24,801 bases of DNA from Perkinsus chesapeaki (Eukaryota > Perkinsozoa > Perkinsida > Perkinsidae). Shown in pieces: positions 1 to 9,463 of the stretch (the first letter of the stretch is position 1; each line of letters opens with the position of its first letter). The translations under genes and the position numbers were made by a program. The notes beneath the pieces were generated by a model. That model was not told the origin of the DNA, ran no database searches, and was given only the letters and a program-made list of their open reading frames with translations. The stretch spans positions 385-25,185 of the forward strand of contig JAAPAO010000531.1 in NCBI GenBank assembly GCA_013115145.1, written 5' to 3'.

Positions 1-518
1 GTGCCATCATCCTCCACCGGAACGGTGCCATCCTCTACTGGAACGGTGTCAGCAGGCTCTACGAGAACGGTGCCATCATCCTCCACCGGAGCGGTGCCAT
101 CCTCCTCCACTGGAACGACGTCAACATCCTCTACTGGAACGGTGCCAGCAGGCTCTACGAGAACGGTGCCGTCCTCCTCCACTGGAACGGTGCCATCCTC
201 CACTGGAACGGTGCCAGCAGGCTCTACGAGAACGGTGCCGTCCTCCTCCGCTGGAACGGTGCCATCCTCCACTGGAACGGTGCCATCCTCCACTGGAACG
301 GTGCCATCCTCCACTGGAACGGTGCCATCATCCTCCACCGGAGCGGTGCCATCCTCCTCCACTGGAACGGTGCCATCCTCCTCCACTGGAACGGTGCCAT
401 CATCCTCCACCGGAACGGTGCCATCCTCTACTGGAACGGTGTCAGCAGGCTCTACGAGAACGGTGCCGTCCTCCTCCACTGGAACGGTGCCATCCTCCTC
501 CACTGGAACGACGTCAAC
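1..518 (+). repeat. Higher-order duplication with a 393-bp period inside the minisatellite
   Basis: The block beginning GTGCCATCATCCTCCACCGG at base 1 recurs at 394. The rare marker GACGTCAACA occurs at about 117 and 510, the same 393-bp offset. About 125 bp (1-125 against 394-518) match with a handful of substitutions; identity then drops. 393 bp is exactly 131 codons, so this looks like an in-frame segmental duplication within the array. Confidence 0.7.
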
Positions 519-690
519 ATGCCCCACTGGAACGGTGCCACCGGGCTCTACGAGAACGGTGCCATCCTCCTCCACTGTAACGGTGCCATCCTCCTCCACT
601 GTAACGGTGCCATCCTCCTCCACTGTAACGGTGCCAGCAGGCTCTACGAGAACGGTGCCGTCATCCTCCACCGGAACGGTACCACCGAGA
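1..690 (+). repeat. Coding minisatellite, 21/24-bp units
   Basis: Units of 21 and 24 bp built on GGAACGGTGCCATCCTCC plus TCCACT are repeated through this stretch. A second unit type carries GCAGGCTCTACGAGAACGG. All unit lengths are multiples of three, so copy-number change keeps the frame. Stop codons are also absent over long parts of other frames (for example 224-424 on the minus strand), which is a by-product of repetition and not evidence for overlapping genes. Confidence 0.9.
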
Positions 691-1491
691 TCGAGGGACG
701 CATCAGAAAAGTCCTCTTTGAAGCTCACTAGTGAAGATGGTGTGCTCACAGAAGTCTCCACAAGCAGCTCTGAGCATCAAGTTATAGGTGAGGCAAAAAA
801 ACCAGAAGTCCGTAGTGAGGCACCTACACGTGCGGAGAAGCAACCTACTACATTAGAGAGGCCCGTGGTAGCCCGGCACACTCAAAGCCTAGTCAAACCG
901 GGGGCTTCGCCTTATGGAGCAGGCCATAAGGAGAAGAATGCTGAGTCATCATCGAAACCAGCTGCCGCGGTTTCCCAAGCTGCTCCGTCTGTAGCGAAGG
1001 CTGTGGATGAGGCAGACTCTAGTACACCACAGAAGAATGGGAATGAAGCACGACAAGAGGGAACTGGCAGACCTGAACTAAAGGACAAAGGAACTCCCGC
1101 AAAAGAAGAGAGCTTCGAGAGGGTCCAGGGGCCCGGCGGCCGGTTAAATGCTTCCTTAACTACTACTAGCCGCAATAGGCCGCAGCACGGCACGTCAACT
1201 GGTTCGGGTGCCGAAGGGGAAGGTGCACAAGAAGGTGGCAATGATGGGAGGAGAGCGCGGCCTTCGAAGATCCAGAAAACCAGGTCCCCGAGGAACACTA
1301 TTAAAGTGCGGATCCCCTACTCGTGGACACGTGGCTCGAGAGTGAGGTTTTCGGTGGATGGTGGTGTCGTTGAGTTTGTCCCGATGGATACGTGCTCGCC
1401 TGGTCAGATATTGACCTACAACAAAACAAGTAATAAACTATTTTACGTCCCAGAGCCCAGAGCGGACGTCGAAGTCATCTCTCTCGAATGA
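1..1491 (+). CDS. Ser/Thr-rich tandem-repeat protein, 5' truncated by the window edge
   Basis: The reading frame is open from base 1 (a GTG, not a start codon) to the TGA at 1489-1491, so the true start lies upstream. Residues 1-230 are degenerate repeats of the type TGTVPSSS, with variants TRTVPSSS, TGTVPAGS and TSTSSTG, encoded by a minisatellite. Residues about 230-410 are low-complexity, charged, Lys/Glu/Ser-rich linker. Residues about 415-496 form a compact, non-repetitive C-terminus containing KVRIPYSWTRG, VRFSVDGGVVEFVP and SPGQI. The alternation of a VP-like beta strand, a Gly turn and a PGQ motif resembles short paired beta repeats common in alveolate and oomycete proteins; that likeness is from memory and is weak. 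No catalytic motif and no membrane segment are visible. A surface or extracellular mucin-like protein, or a scaffold with an intrinsically disordered arm, are both possible. I do not recognise the gene. Confidence 0.7.
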   Translation: MPSSSTGTVPSSTGTVSAGSTRTVPSSSTGAVPSSSTGTTSTSSTGTVPAGSTRTVPSSSTGTVPSSTGTVPAGSTRTVPSSSAGTVPSSTGTVPSSTGTVPSSTGTVPSSSTGAVPSSSTGTVPSSSTGTVPSSSTGTVPSSTGTVSAGSTRTVPSSSTGTVPSSSTGTTSTCPTGTVPPGSTRTVPSSSTVTVPSSSTVTVPSSSTVTVPAGSTRTVPSSSTGTVPPRSRDASEKSSLKLTSEDGVLTEVSTSSSEHQVIGEAKKPEVRSEAPTRAEKQPTTLERPVVARHTQSLVKPGASPYGAGHKEKNAESSSKPAAAVSQAAPSVAKAVDEADSSTPQKNGNEARQEGTGRPELKDKGTPAKEESFERVQGPGGRLNASLTTTSRNRPQHGTSTGSGAEGEGAQEGGNDGRRARPSKIQKTRSPRNTIKVRIPYSWTRGSRVRFSVDGGVVEFVPMDTCSPGQILTYNKTSNKLFYVPEPRADVEVISLE

Positions 1492-1762
1492 GCTGTTGGT
1501 GTTTGTTATTTCTGTTTGGGACTAATGTATAATGCTTGTACGTAAATTACATTTCATTCTTCCTTTGCTGCTTTGAGTTCCTGTCAATTATGTGCCGCAT
1601 CCATCATCGGATTTTTCGGCAACTAAGGATTCGCAAACTTGGTTTCATCAACGGTGACGCGCTTTTTCGTCGACTTCACAGTTCTCGGCGAGGATGAAGC
1701 CCCCTTCGCGCCATCTATCGTTCGATGAGCTCAATGTGCTTCAATAGGGATTGTTTTTCACA
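1492..1762. other. Gap between the repeat-protein gene and the beta-propeller gene
   Basis: These 271 bp between two co-directional genes are expected to hold a 3' UTR and a promoter. The sequence just after the stop is T-rich. I see no RNA gene or repeat. Confidence 0.4.
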
Positions 1763-4090
1763 ATGACCACAACCGATAATCTGTTGGCGATCTTCTCGCG
1801 TCTACGGCCAAACGTTCGAAAAGGGTCATGGGTTTCCCTGGCCGCTTACCCCTACGTTGTCTTAATAGGCTGCCAGTCAGACATTCTGGTCATGATGCCT
1901 TCTAAGGACCAAAACTCGTGTGAGGTGGTTGCCCACATAACCGACCTGCCGTCAGCTCCCCGTTACATCTGTCCGCTATTGGCAGAGGGTAGGCTGAGGC
2001 TTGTTGTCGGCTGCGAGGGCGGCACCATCATCGTCATGGACTTCGGGGAGCGGGCGTCCCATTGGAAGGTGGTTCAGCGGCTCAATGCTCCTGCGGAGAT
2101 CGCTGCCATTGCGATCGTCCCCAACACTATTCTAGTAGCATCTGAGGCGACCCTTTGGTCCTTTAGTGGGAGTGACCTCAAAAAAGAGTTTCAAACACGG
2201 AACGGTGAGGTCATCACACAAGTCGAAAGCACTGAAGATGGCTCCGCGGTGTTACTATTGCGTCAAGGCGGCGGTCTTAGGCTCGCGATGGCCCCGGCTG
2301 GCTCGGGAATGTCAGTTTCGTACGGTCCTCCATTCCCTCCCGGAACCACTGTACACCGAATCGTATCGCAAGGTCAAGCCCGGCGAATTACCAAGGTACT
2401 TTGTCTCGTCACCACTTCTCGAGGAGCCACAGTTTTCGAATGCGGTTTCCACGCCGACGCTGCACGCGCACCCAAGCTGCGACCAGTCGCCTATCTCGAG
2501 TCGCGCAGCGATATAAATTCAACCCTCCTTCTAACAAATCAAAACCCAGAGCTCATTTTGGCTTTACTCTGGACAAGCGATGAAGTTAGAATCCGAGCTC
2601 GACTATCCAATAGTAAAAATGACGAGATGCGTGCTTGCATAAGTATGGAAGGGGATAAAGCTGACCGTGGCGACAAACGAGGCGTGGACGATACGCAGAG
2701 GGAAGATTTTCGTACAGTAGAAGTGAGGTGATTATCTTTGATTAACTTCAGCAATTTCGTCAGGACATCGCGCCACTCGGCGTGGGTTACGACGAAGCTC
2801 TCAGATCACCGGTTCTGTTGCTACTAGTGTACCCTAAGATTCAAGTAGGCTAGTGCGGGACAGTGCAGCCTAGTCATCTCACTATCTCAGCCTTCAACTC
2901 CGAGCATCGTTACAGTGATATTGAACGCATTACACAAAGAGACTTCGTCGATTACAACTGCCACCACTAAGAGCTCGCCTGTAGAAGTGCACGTATCCGC
3001 GCATAATCACCATGTTAGCTCCGCTCGTAGGGGTATATCGAATAAGCTACCGATGCACCGATGGTCCTCTGCAGGTTACAATGCCTCTGATGAACAAGCC
3101 GATATGCCAGCGCAGGCGCGAGATGGTCCGTGGCAAGACTGGCGGCTATGGTCCCAGTTTTCATCTTCCTGGCGCAATATAACTAAGGAAGGTTAGATTC
3201 ATGTTAATCTGAAGCTTAACAACCTGTGCTCTTGCTAGCTCGATTGAAGCCATTGACTAAAGCTGTAACTTCAACTACATCCTCATCAAGCCTGTCACTG
3301 TCTTTAATAGAAAGTATATCAGGAAACCAAACCAGCCATAAAGAAGTGTCTCCCCATGATAATCCTAGGCCCAAGGATGCCTGCCCTCACTTAGGTGGGG
3401 TTAGAAATGAAATAGCTTCCTTACCTTGTGCCATATTGCTCTGTTGCAGGTCACTGGCTTGGCACTTCCAGGCTGGAGGAGTCGCCGCTCGATCCTTGGC
3501 ACAACCATCTCGCTAGTCCCTACCGCACAATAGAGCACTCACGGCGGAGCCAAAACTACAGGCGAAATATTTTACAGCGGGCCAAACTTAGCCGCTGCAG
3601 ACCTGAGCTAGCCGATCTTACGAACGAGCAGAAGCAGCTTCTCAACGTAGTCCGTGGCGTGCAGCCAGCGGAGCAGAGATTTGCCTCAGGAACCGATGGA
3701 CCTTCCCAGGCGATCATTGTCGTACGGGACGATCTACACGATGAGTCGAATGGAAAAGGAGGAGTTTTTCAAAAAGATCATAGCTCCCGTGCCCAACCCG
3801 TCAAAATCGTTTCATAAGAAGATTGCACGGATTAGAATCAAAAGGTGGGTACAAACGCGTGCATTTGTTAGCTACGTTTTACTTTAGTGCTTCGTTGGCT
3901 TCCAAGGATTATCTTCGCCAGTTGTACCGGAAAACTGGAGCATTGGTTAGTCGGGCAGAAATTGGCAGCGGGAGCGTATGAAGCCGCTGGCAAGGTCGAG
4001 TTGCCCGCGTAGTCGCGTTTGATGCCTTCTTGGCGAGACGTCCTAGCATTTGTTGCACCTTTACTGACATCTTACCCACAATGGCATTGA
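1763..4090 (+). CDS. Beta-propeller-like protein of unknown function, 8 exons
   Basis: Start at ATG 1763; the frame is open a few codons upstream but that has no ATG. Exons by splice sites and phase: 1763-2722, 2764-2844, 2891-3191, 3239-3394, 3450-3646, 3690-3844, 3888-3975, 4013-4090. Introns are 37-55 nt, GT-AG, and every junction is phase-consistent, giving about 671 residues. Residues 1-320 alternate short hydrophobic strands and turns (YVVLIGCQSDILVMMP, RLRLVVGCEGGTIIVMDFG, TILVASEATLWSFSG), as in WD40/beta-propeller folds, but canonical GH...WD dipeptides are weak. The C-terminal 200 residues are Ser/Thr-rich, then helical and basic (MEKEEFFKKIIAPVPNP, KSFHKKIARIRIKR), ending in a hydrophobic helix near WRDVLAFVAPLL. 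No signal peptide. A trafficking or scaffold propeller protein is possible, but I do not recognise it. The last intron (3976-4012, 37 nt) is the least certain; without it the protein ends after SGSV near 3980. Confidence 0.65.
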
Positions 4091-4303
4091 CTGCTACTTT
4101 ACCAACGTCTCTAGTAGATTACCATTGTGTACTCTTCATGGCATTGTGCTCACTTTGTTGTTAACTTTATAAATCAGCTCGTGTTGTGCTATATAGTTCC
4201 CCGATGCGGCTAATAACCTGCATTTAGTCCGAGGATCGTGGTTTCCTCTCCTCTCCTACTATGAGCGATAAGAACTCGAGGCAATAAGGAATGGGTGGAT
4301 AAT

Positions 4304-7300
4304 TCACATCTCTACAATCCTCGATCCATGACTCGGTCCCATGGCTCCTAGCATGCTTTTCGTCGGCATACCTCCTCCCAACGCCGCGACCATTCTCATT
4401 TCCATTTCGGTGGTGCTCGATTCACATTCGTGATGATACTTCGCCAGACTCTCACGGGCCAAAGCTAGTGGGTGGTCCGCTGCCAGATTCTCGGCTCTAG
4501 TGGGAGGGTCGCTTTCATGAGATGGGAAATTGGCTACGAGGTACCTAGGATACCTGAGCACCAAAAAGCTCCGTGACAGCTATCGGCGTAGAGGAGCTTA
4601 CCGCTTCTCTGTAGTGACTGTCCTGCCGAACCAGCTAAGAACCCAATTAAGGACGCCGGCTGATGCAAACTCGGTCTCTCCTAGCATGGCCCAGCGTTCA
4701 CGTGAGACCATCACAGCGGCGCGGGACTGACAATAACAAAGTTTTGACAAGTATCTTCAATAGTAGGGGCTCAGGGAAGGAGGGACAACAGCGAGGGATA
4801 ATAGGAGCACTTACTGATATATCGTCGTAGCTGCTGGACATGATGGCGATGAGAAGATTGAGAAGGGTTATGTTAATAATATATGTATTAGCTACCACTA
4901 TGAACCACATGTAGTCGGAACCCTAATAAAGGAAGGTTCAGCTCCAGTAAGCTTGGAGGAATATATACCCTCATATTGTCTATCTGACTCTCCATCGTAT
5001 CACCGAGAACCCCAATCCTATAGACTGATAAAAAGTAATACCAAACACGGGCGACACTGCCCGGTCTAGCGTCAGCTACGAGACCACCGAGAGTGGGTTG
5101 AGTGGGGTCAACTGGGTAATCTACCACCCATACGGCAAGCATCATCGACATTACAAAGACAGTAAGCATAACGAAGAACCATCTGACGGAGTAGCTGACT
5201 TCGACAACGAGCCTGAACATCCAGGCGAGATTCTCGAACCCTCGAAACATGGTGACGGTGTTGATGAGGATAACGATCATCGTCACAGAGGCGTACTGTG
5301 ATAGTGACAACTTGCCACGCCAATGCTCGTGAAAATCTCGATCGGTGGCGAAGTCAATGGCAATGAGACTGACCATCATTGTCACAGCCAGCAGGAGTGA
5401 GAGATTAGTGGCATCGTCTAAGTAGCTGCGCCACGAAATTCTCTGAAGCTGTAGGCCTTCCTTAATATAATATGCAAATGACAAGCATAGCAAAATGCCT
5501 GCCAGCACCTCACGGCCGTGCCTATCCGTACTGTAGTCGATGATGTACTTAGTGCTCAGGGTGACATATAGCAACCACTGTACGAGGGCAGCTATAAATG
5601 ATAGCCAGCCAAAGGTTTGCCATTGATGAGCGAAGAGCAAGCGCATTGTACGAGAGGTAAGGATCTCGTCGGGTAGATGGGAAAACCAAAGATCCCATTT
5701 GAGTGACCAAGAGGCGTTCGGTAAGCAAAGCACCTAACTCAAAGAATCAGCCAATTACCCTATGCCTTCTCGGGTGTTATTCAGTGGCACACATGCTTGT
5801 TAGCAATCGCTACAGAATTATCACCCTAATGTTGGACTCTGTGGTGTACTCATCAGACTCAGGTTTACGTATACCCAATGCCCGATAGTAGTCTCTTCTT
5901 GGCAAACCATAGGCGTTGGCGAATAAGGAATAATAAGTGGTGGTGATACATGTGGATATCTCATGCTTTCCACTTGAAGGAAGCACCTGTATAAAGATAC
6001 TCCGAAGTAGCCGACTGATAGCTTACCCCCGGTGCATTGCGATTTCCACCTGTCTCCATGAGCCGGGAGTCGAGAAAATCCCGTAACGAGGGAAGGTCGC
6101 TAGCCCTGTATGTCGAGGCCATCAGTATCGGCGTCAATAAGGATGAGATATATCTGAACGTCGCCACTGTTCTCCCAAAATCCTGATAGTCGAGCGCTCA
6201 CCCGGCACCATGTCTTGATAAGGAGGTGGCATATGCTAGCTGTACGTCAAGGGCTTGGAAGCACTTATTAGAAAGGCTGATGAGCATCGTGCTCGTTATC
6301 CTGCCATCCAAGCGGAAGGATAGCTCAATACCGAGTTCCTCGGCTAGAGCATAGGCTGTGGCCATCGCTGGTGTGTTGTTTGTTTCAGCCCAATAATGAA
6401 GAATGGTGCCGCCATTGTCCGGCAGCCAGTCGAGCAGGAGGCGAGGCTGAGTACGGAGGAGCGTCGCCAAGACCCAACCAGGCGTTCCTGCGTCCCGACC
6501 TTGGAAGTAGTAGACGCCCTTAGAGAACGCCGCAGCGCTGTTGCTGAGGGCGGTCAGCTCGCCCCAGATCTCACCAAGGCTAGCCTCCCTACCCGGTTGT
6601 ACAGGGTGAACCTCCAACGAACCGTCCGAGAGAACGATAGCAAGCATGCATGACGAGATAGTGCAACACCCGACAACTGTAAGATCGGCGGATGCCGTGG
6701 GAATGATACGTTCGGAGCGCATGCGAGATATGCCTCCGAAGGAAGTGAAACCGGTTAGACTGGAACCGCGACCAACAAGCGTGAGGTGTCTTGCTCGGCA
6801 CGTTAGCATATCCCAGCGAATGCAGACACCATATACATCAACAGTAACAAGGTCTCTGGGGTCATCACCGACTTGGCAATCGACAATAACGCTTGGGAGA
6901 CCACTGGGCTTCATTCTGTAGTTACTAGTATGATAGTGACCATCCAGTGAGCACAGACATACACGGCTTGGTATATGCCAAACTAGCAATACTCCGTCTT
7001 CGTCAGCGCTAACCAGTCTGGAAGGGTCACCGAGGACTTGCAAAGTGGATACTGCCGCATCATGCCCGACGAAAGCCCCGCGGGCCCCCATAGCGTTACC
7101 GGAACCAACTGCGTAGAAGGTTCGACTGCGGCCTGGAATAGCGAGAAGCTCCCCAGTATGAGGGCTCTCCACGATGCTTCTTAGACCGTGGGTGACGTCA
7201 ACGGCACCGAGAGATATCCATTGCCTTGAAGTAGTTGAAACCAGAGCTATCCTGGTATCGAAGACGAGAGACCATCTGTCAGAGTGCGACAAGTATATAA

Positions 7301-9463
7301 CCTTTCTGACCGCGGCATTGGGGTTATCGACAAACACCTTTTCAAGCGTTTTCAACAAGTCACTGCTTTCGGAGGTATCTTGAACATTTGTGTTGCTGCC
7401 GGTATGTTGAACATGGATGAAGCGACATGGCCTAATCGGTCCGGTAACCGAAGGTACTATGAGTATATCATACTCCTGAGAGCTTACCACCCCCGAGCAG
7501 TCCATCATAATACTGTAGTCGTTGTCATGGCTGTAGACATAGACTTCTGACAAGCGGTCGTTGAAAGTCTGCTCATCCAGTGCGTACCAATGAACAGCAT
7601 GGGCGTCACCAACCAGTAGGAAGTGACCATTAGCGCGAGTTCTCATCATCACCGGTTGCGCTGATAGGGTGTTCTCGTTCTCCACGGCAACAGTTTCAGG
7701 ACCTCCCAGTCGATTAATGCGACCACCATCCATAGGCCTCCAGAGCGTGAAGGGCCCTTCTGGAATGTTACATGTCAAGGCCAGCATACCGTTTCGAACA
7801 CAGCTAAGTAGAGGACTTCCTTGTCTCCGGTGACGACCGGTCGAGCATCTGAAAAATATATACTCGGACGCCTAAGAGAACCGCCTACCGATGGCCAAAT
7901 GATACACGGTCAGCACGGACCAATGAGCCCGCCGAAGATGAATCGATTTCCACAAAGTAGAGGACACCTTCAGAGAGCTCTCCTCCAGCTAGGACCAGCA
8001 TCACCACAGGCGCCCAGGTCGAGACGTCCCTGAAAAGGCCATTCCCATGCAGTAGGCTGCAGCAAGTGTGGTGACCTTGATAGCCTGGATGACTGCTTCG
8101 GTGAGGATCCACCTCTAGAACTCAGCATGAATCCAAAACCGCTGCTCCTTGCTCGCTCTCGTAGCTTATGCAGCCCTCCACGGCTCCGAACAACAGCCTC
8201 TCCCATAACGTTGGCTACTCCCCGAACCACTCTGGACGGGAGAGGCGAGTCCGGCCGATCGCGTTCCTTCATTTCTACAGTGCTCACGTTGGAGGTGACG
8301 TGAACACCGGCGGACATGCTTACAATCGGGGGTCGGAGCCCACGAGGGAGGACTGCCTCTGGGAATGTGATAGTTCGCTCGACATCCCAGATCTCAAAGT
8401 TACGTATAGTGATAGACCGCTGGTTCACATTGCTCGAAGCTAGCCTCAAACATGGATGAAGCTCAGTTCGCGGGAGGAAGCATAGCTCTCCTGGGACCTC
8501 GTTAGCGTGAGCCTTGGCGAAGGAGAGGAGTGATGATGCTTGATCAGGGTCCTCCTCGATGAATCCAGTTGCCACGTGGACCACATTCTCCTGTACAAAT
8601 GCGACGACAGGGAACTTGTGTCCAGCCAGTCCCTCCTGCACGGTGATGCCCGAGCTGGGAGGGAAGTCCTCCGAGCCATAAACTGGTATCATGCTACTAT
8701 CGACATAAATCCAATTCCAGGACGAAGAGGCGACAGCTAGACCTCCGATCACCAAAGGTATGTGTGCATGAGGGCGTGCAATAGGATTAACGCTGAGTTG
8801 GTTGTCCTCCGGCAGCGCCCAAGCCTTCGGTACTGCCGCTCCTTCAAGGACACCATCTCGCTCTACCACCAAAAAGGCGTCATCAAGCGCCCAGAGGAGA
8901 CGGGGTGTCGAAAATCCTTCACCAGTGAAACTGGGCAACAGGGTAGTGCATGAAGTCGGGGTGAACTTCATCTCAGCTATGTCTTTCCAGAGATGCAAGG
9001 AGACTTGGCCTTCACCTCCAACCGTTAATGCGGCTAGCATAGAGCAAGTACGGGTAACGGACATCGCCACAATGTTGCATCCAACCGTCACGCTAGGTAC
9101 TTCAACAGTTTGTGTGTGCTCGCCGTCAGGGTGTAGGACAGCAAAGCCTTCCTCTTCATCAGCCAGGAGTATCATCCAATCACCAGTGAACGCTCTATGG
9201 ACCACCTCAGGGATAGATACCAACTCTACGCACTTCAAGTTCTTGAATCTGCCGTCTGAGATTCTTGTGGCCAATGGATACGAATTCATACCGGTAGGGC
9301 CAATACCAAAGAAGTGTAGAGGAGCTGATGGGAATTGAGAGACCGCTAACGCAACGCTGTATACGACAAGGCGACGTGTGTGAGCACTGTACCATACGAG
9401 GATCAAAATACGCGAACTCAGGGTGTTAATAAAAGGAACAGAAATACGTGTTAGTCTATGAAG
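4304..9463 (-). CDS. WD40/beta-propeller protein fused to a TRP/polycystin-like cation channel, 10 exons
   Basis: Exons on the minus strand: 9463-8076, 8029-7889, 7848-6202, 6153-6027, 5986-5869, 5809-5793 (17-nt microexon, least sure), 5733-4969, 4922-4815, 4726-4602, 4553-4304. All phases agree, giving about 1,560 residues. The first 1,100 are propeller blades; the clearest WD repeat (about 7075-6965) has GHDAAVSTL, then DEDGVLLVW. Six membrane helices follow: S1 GWLSFIAALVQWLLYVTL, S2 VLAGILLCLSFAYYI, S3 LSLLLAVTMMVSLIAI, S4 MIVILINTVTMFRGF plus LAWMFRLVVEV, S5 WFFVMLTVFVMSMMLAVW, a pore region around YYFLSVYRIGVLGDT, and S6 ITLLNLLIAIMSSSYDDI, the hallmark TRP/PKD S6 end. The tail is short and cytoplasmic. 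By family it is a plasma- or organelle-membrane cation channel, possibly Ca2+ permeable, with the propeller as a cytosolic docking arm. The 5' end is uncertain: the frame is open from 9463 without an ATG, and the first in-frame ATG is at 9289. The start may lie there or in an upstream exon. Confidence 0.75.

Noticed and set aside
224-731. Trp/Met-rich minus-strand frame and alternative plus frame in the minisatellite
   Set aside because: Stop-free alternative frames are expected where a 21/24-bp unit repeats; no evidence of expression.
912-1298. Long minus-strand frame opposite the repeat-protein gene
   Set aside because: It mirrors the charged linker of the plus-strand gene, has no family marks, and its open state follows from the composition of the other strand.
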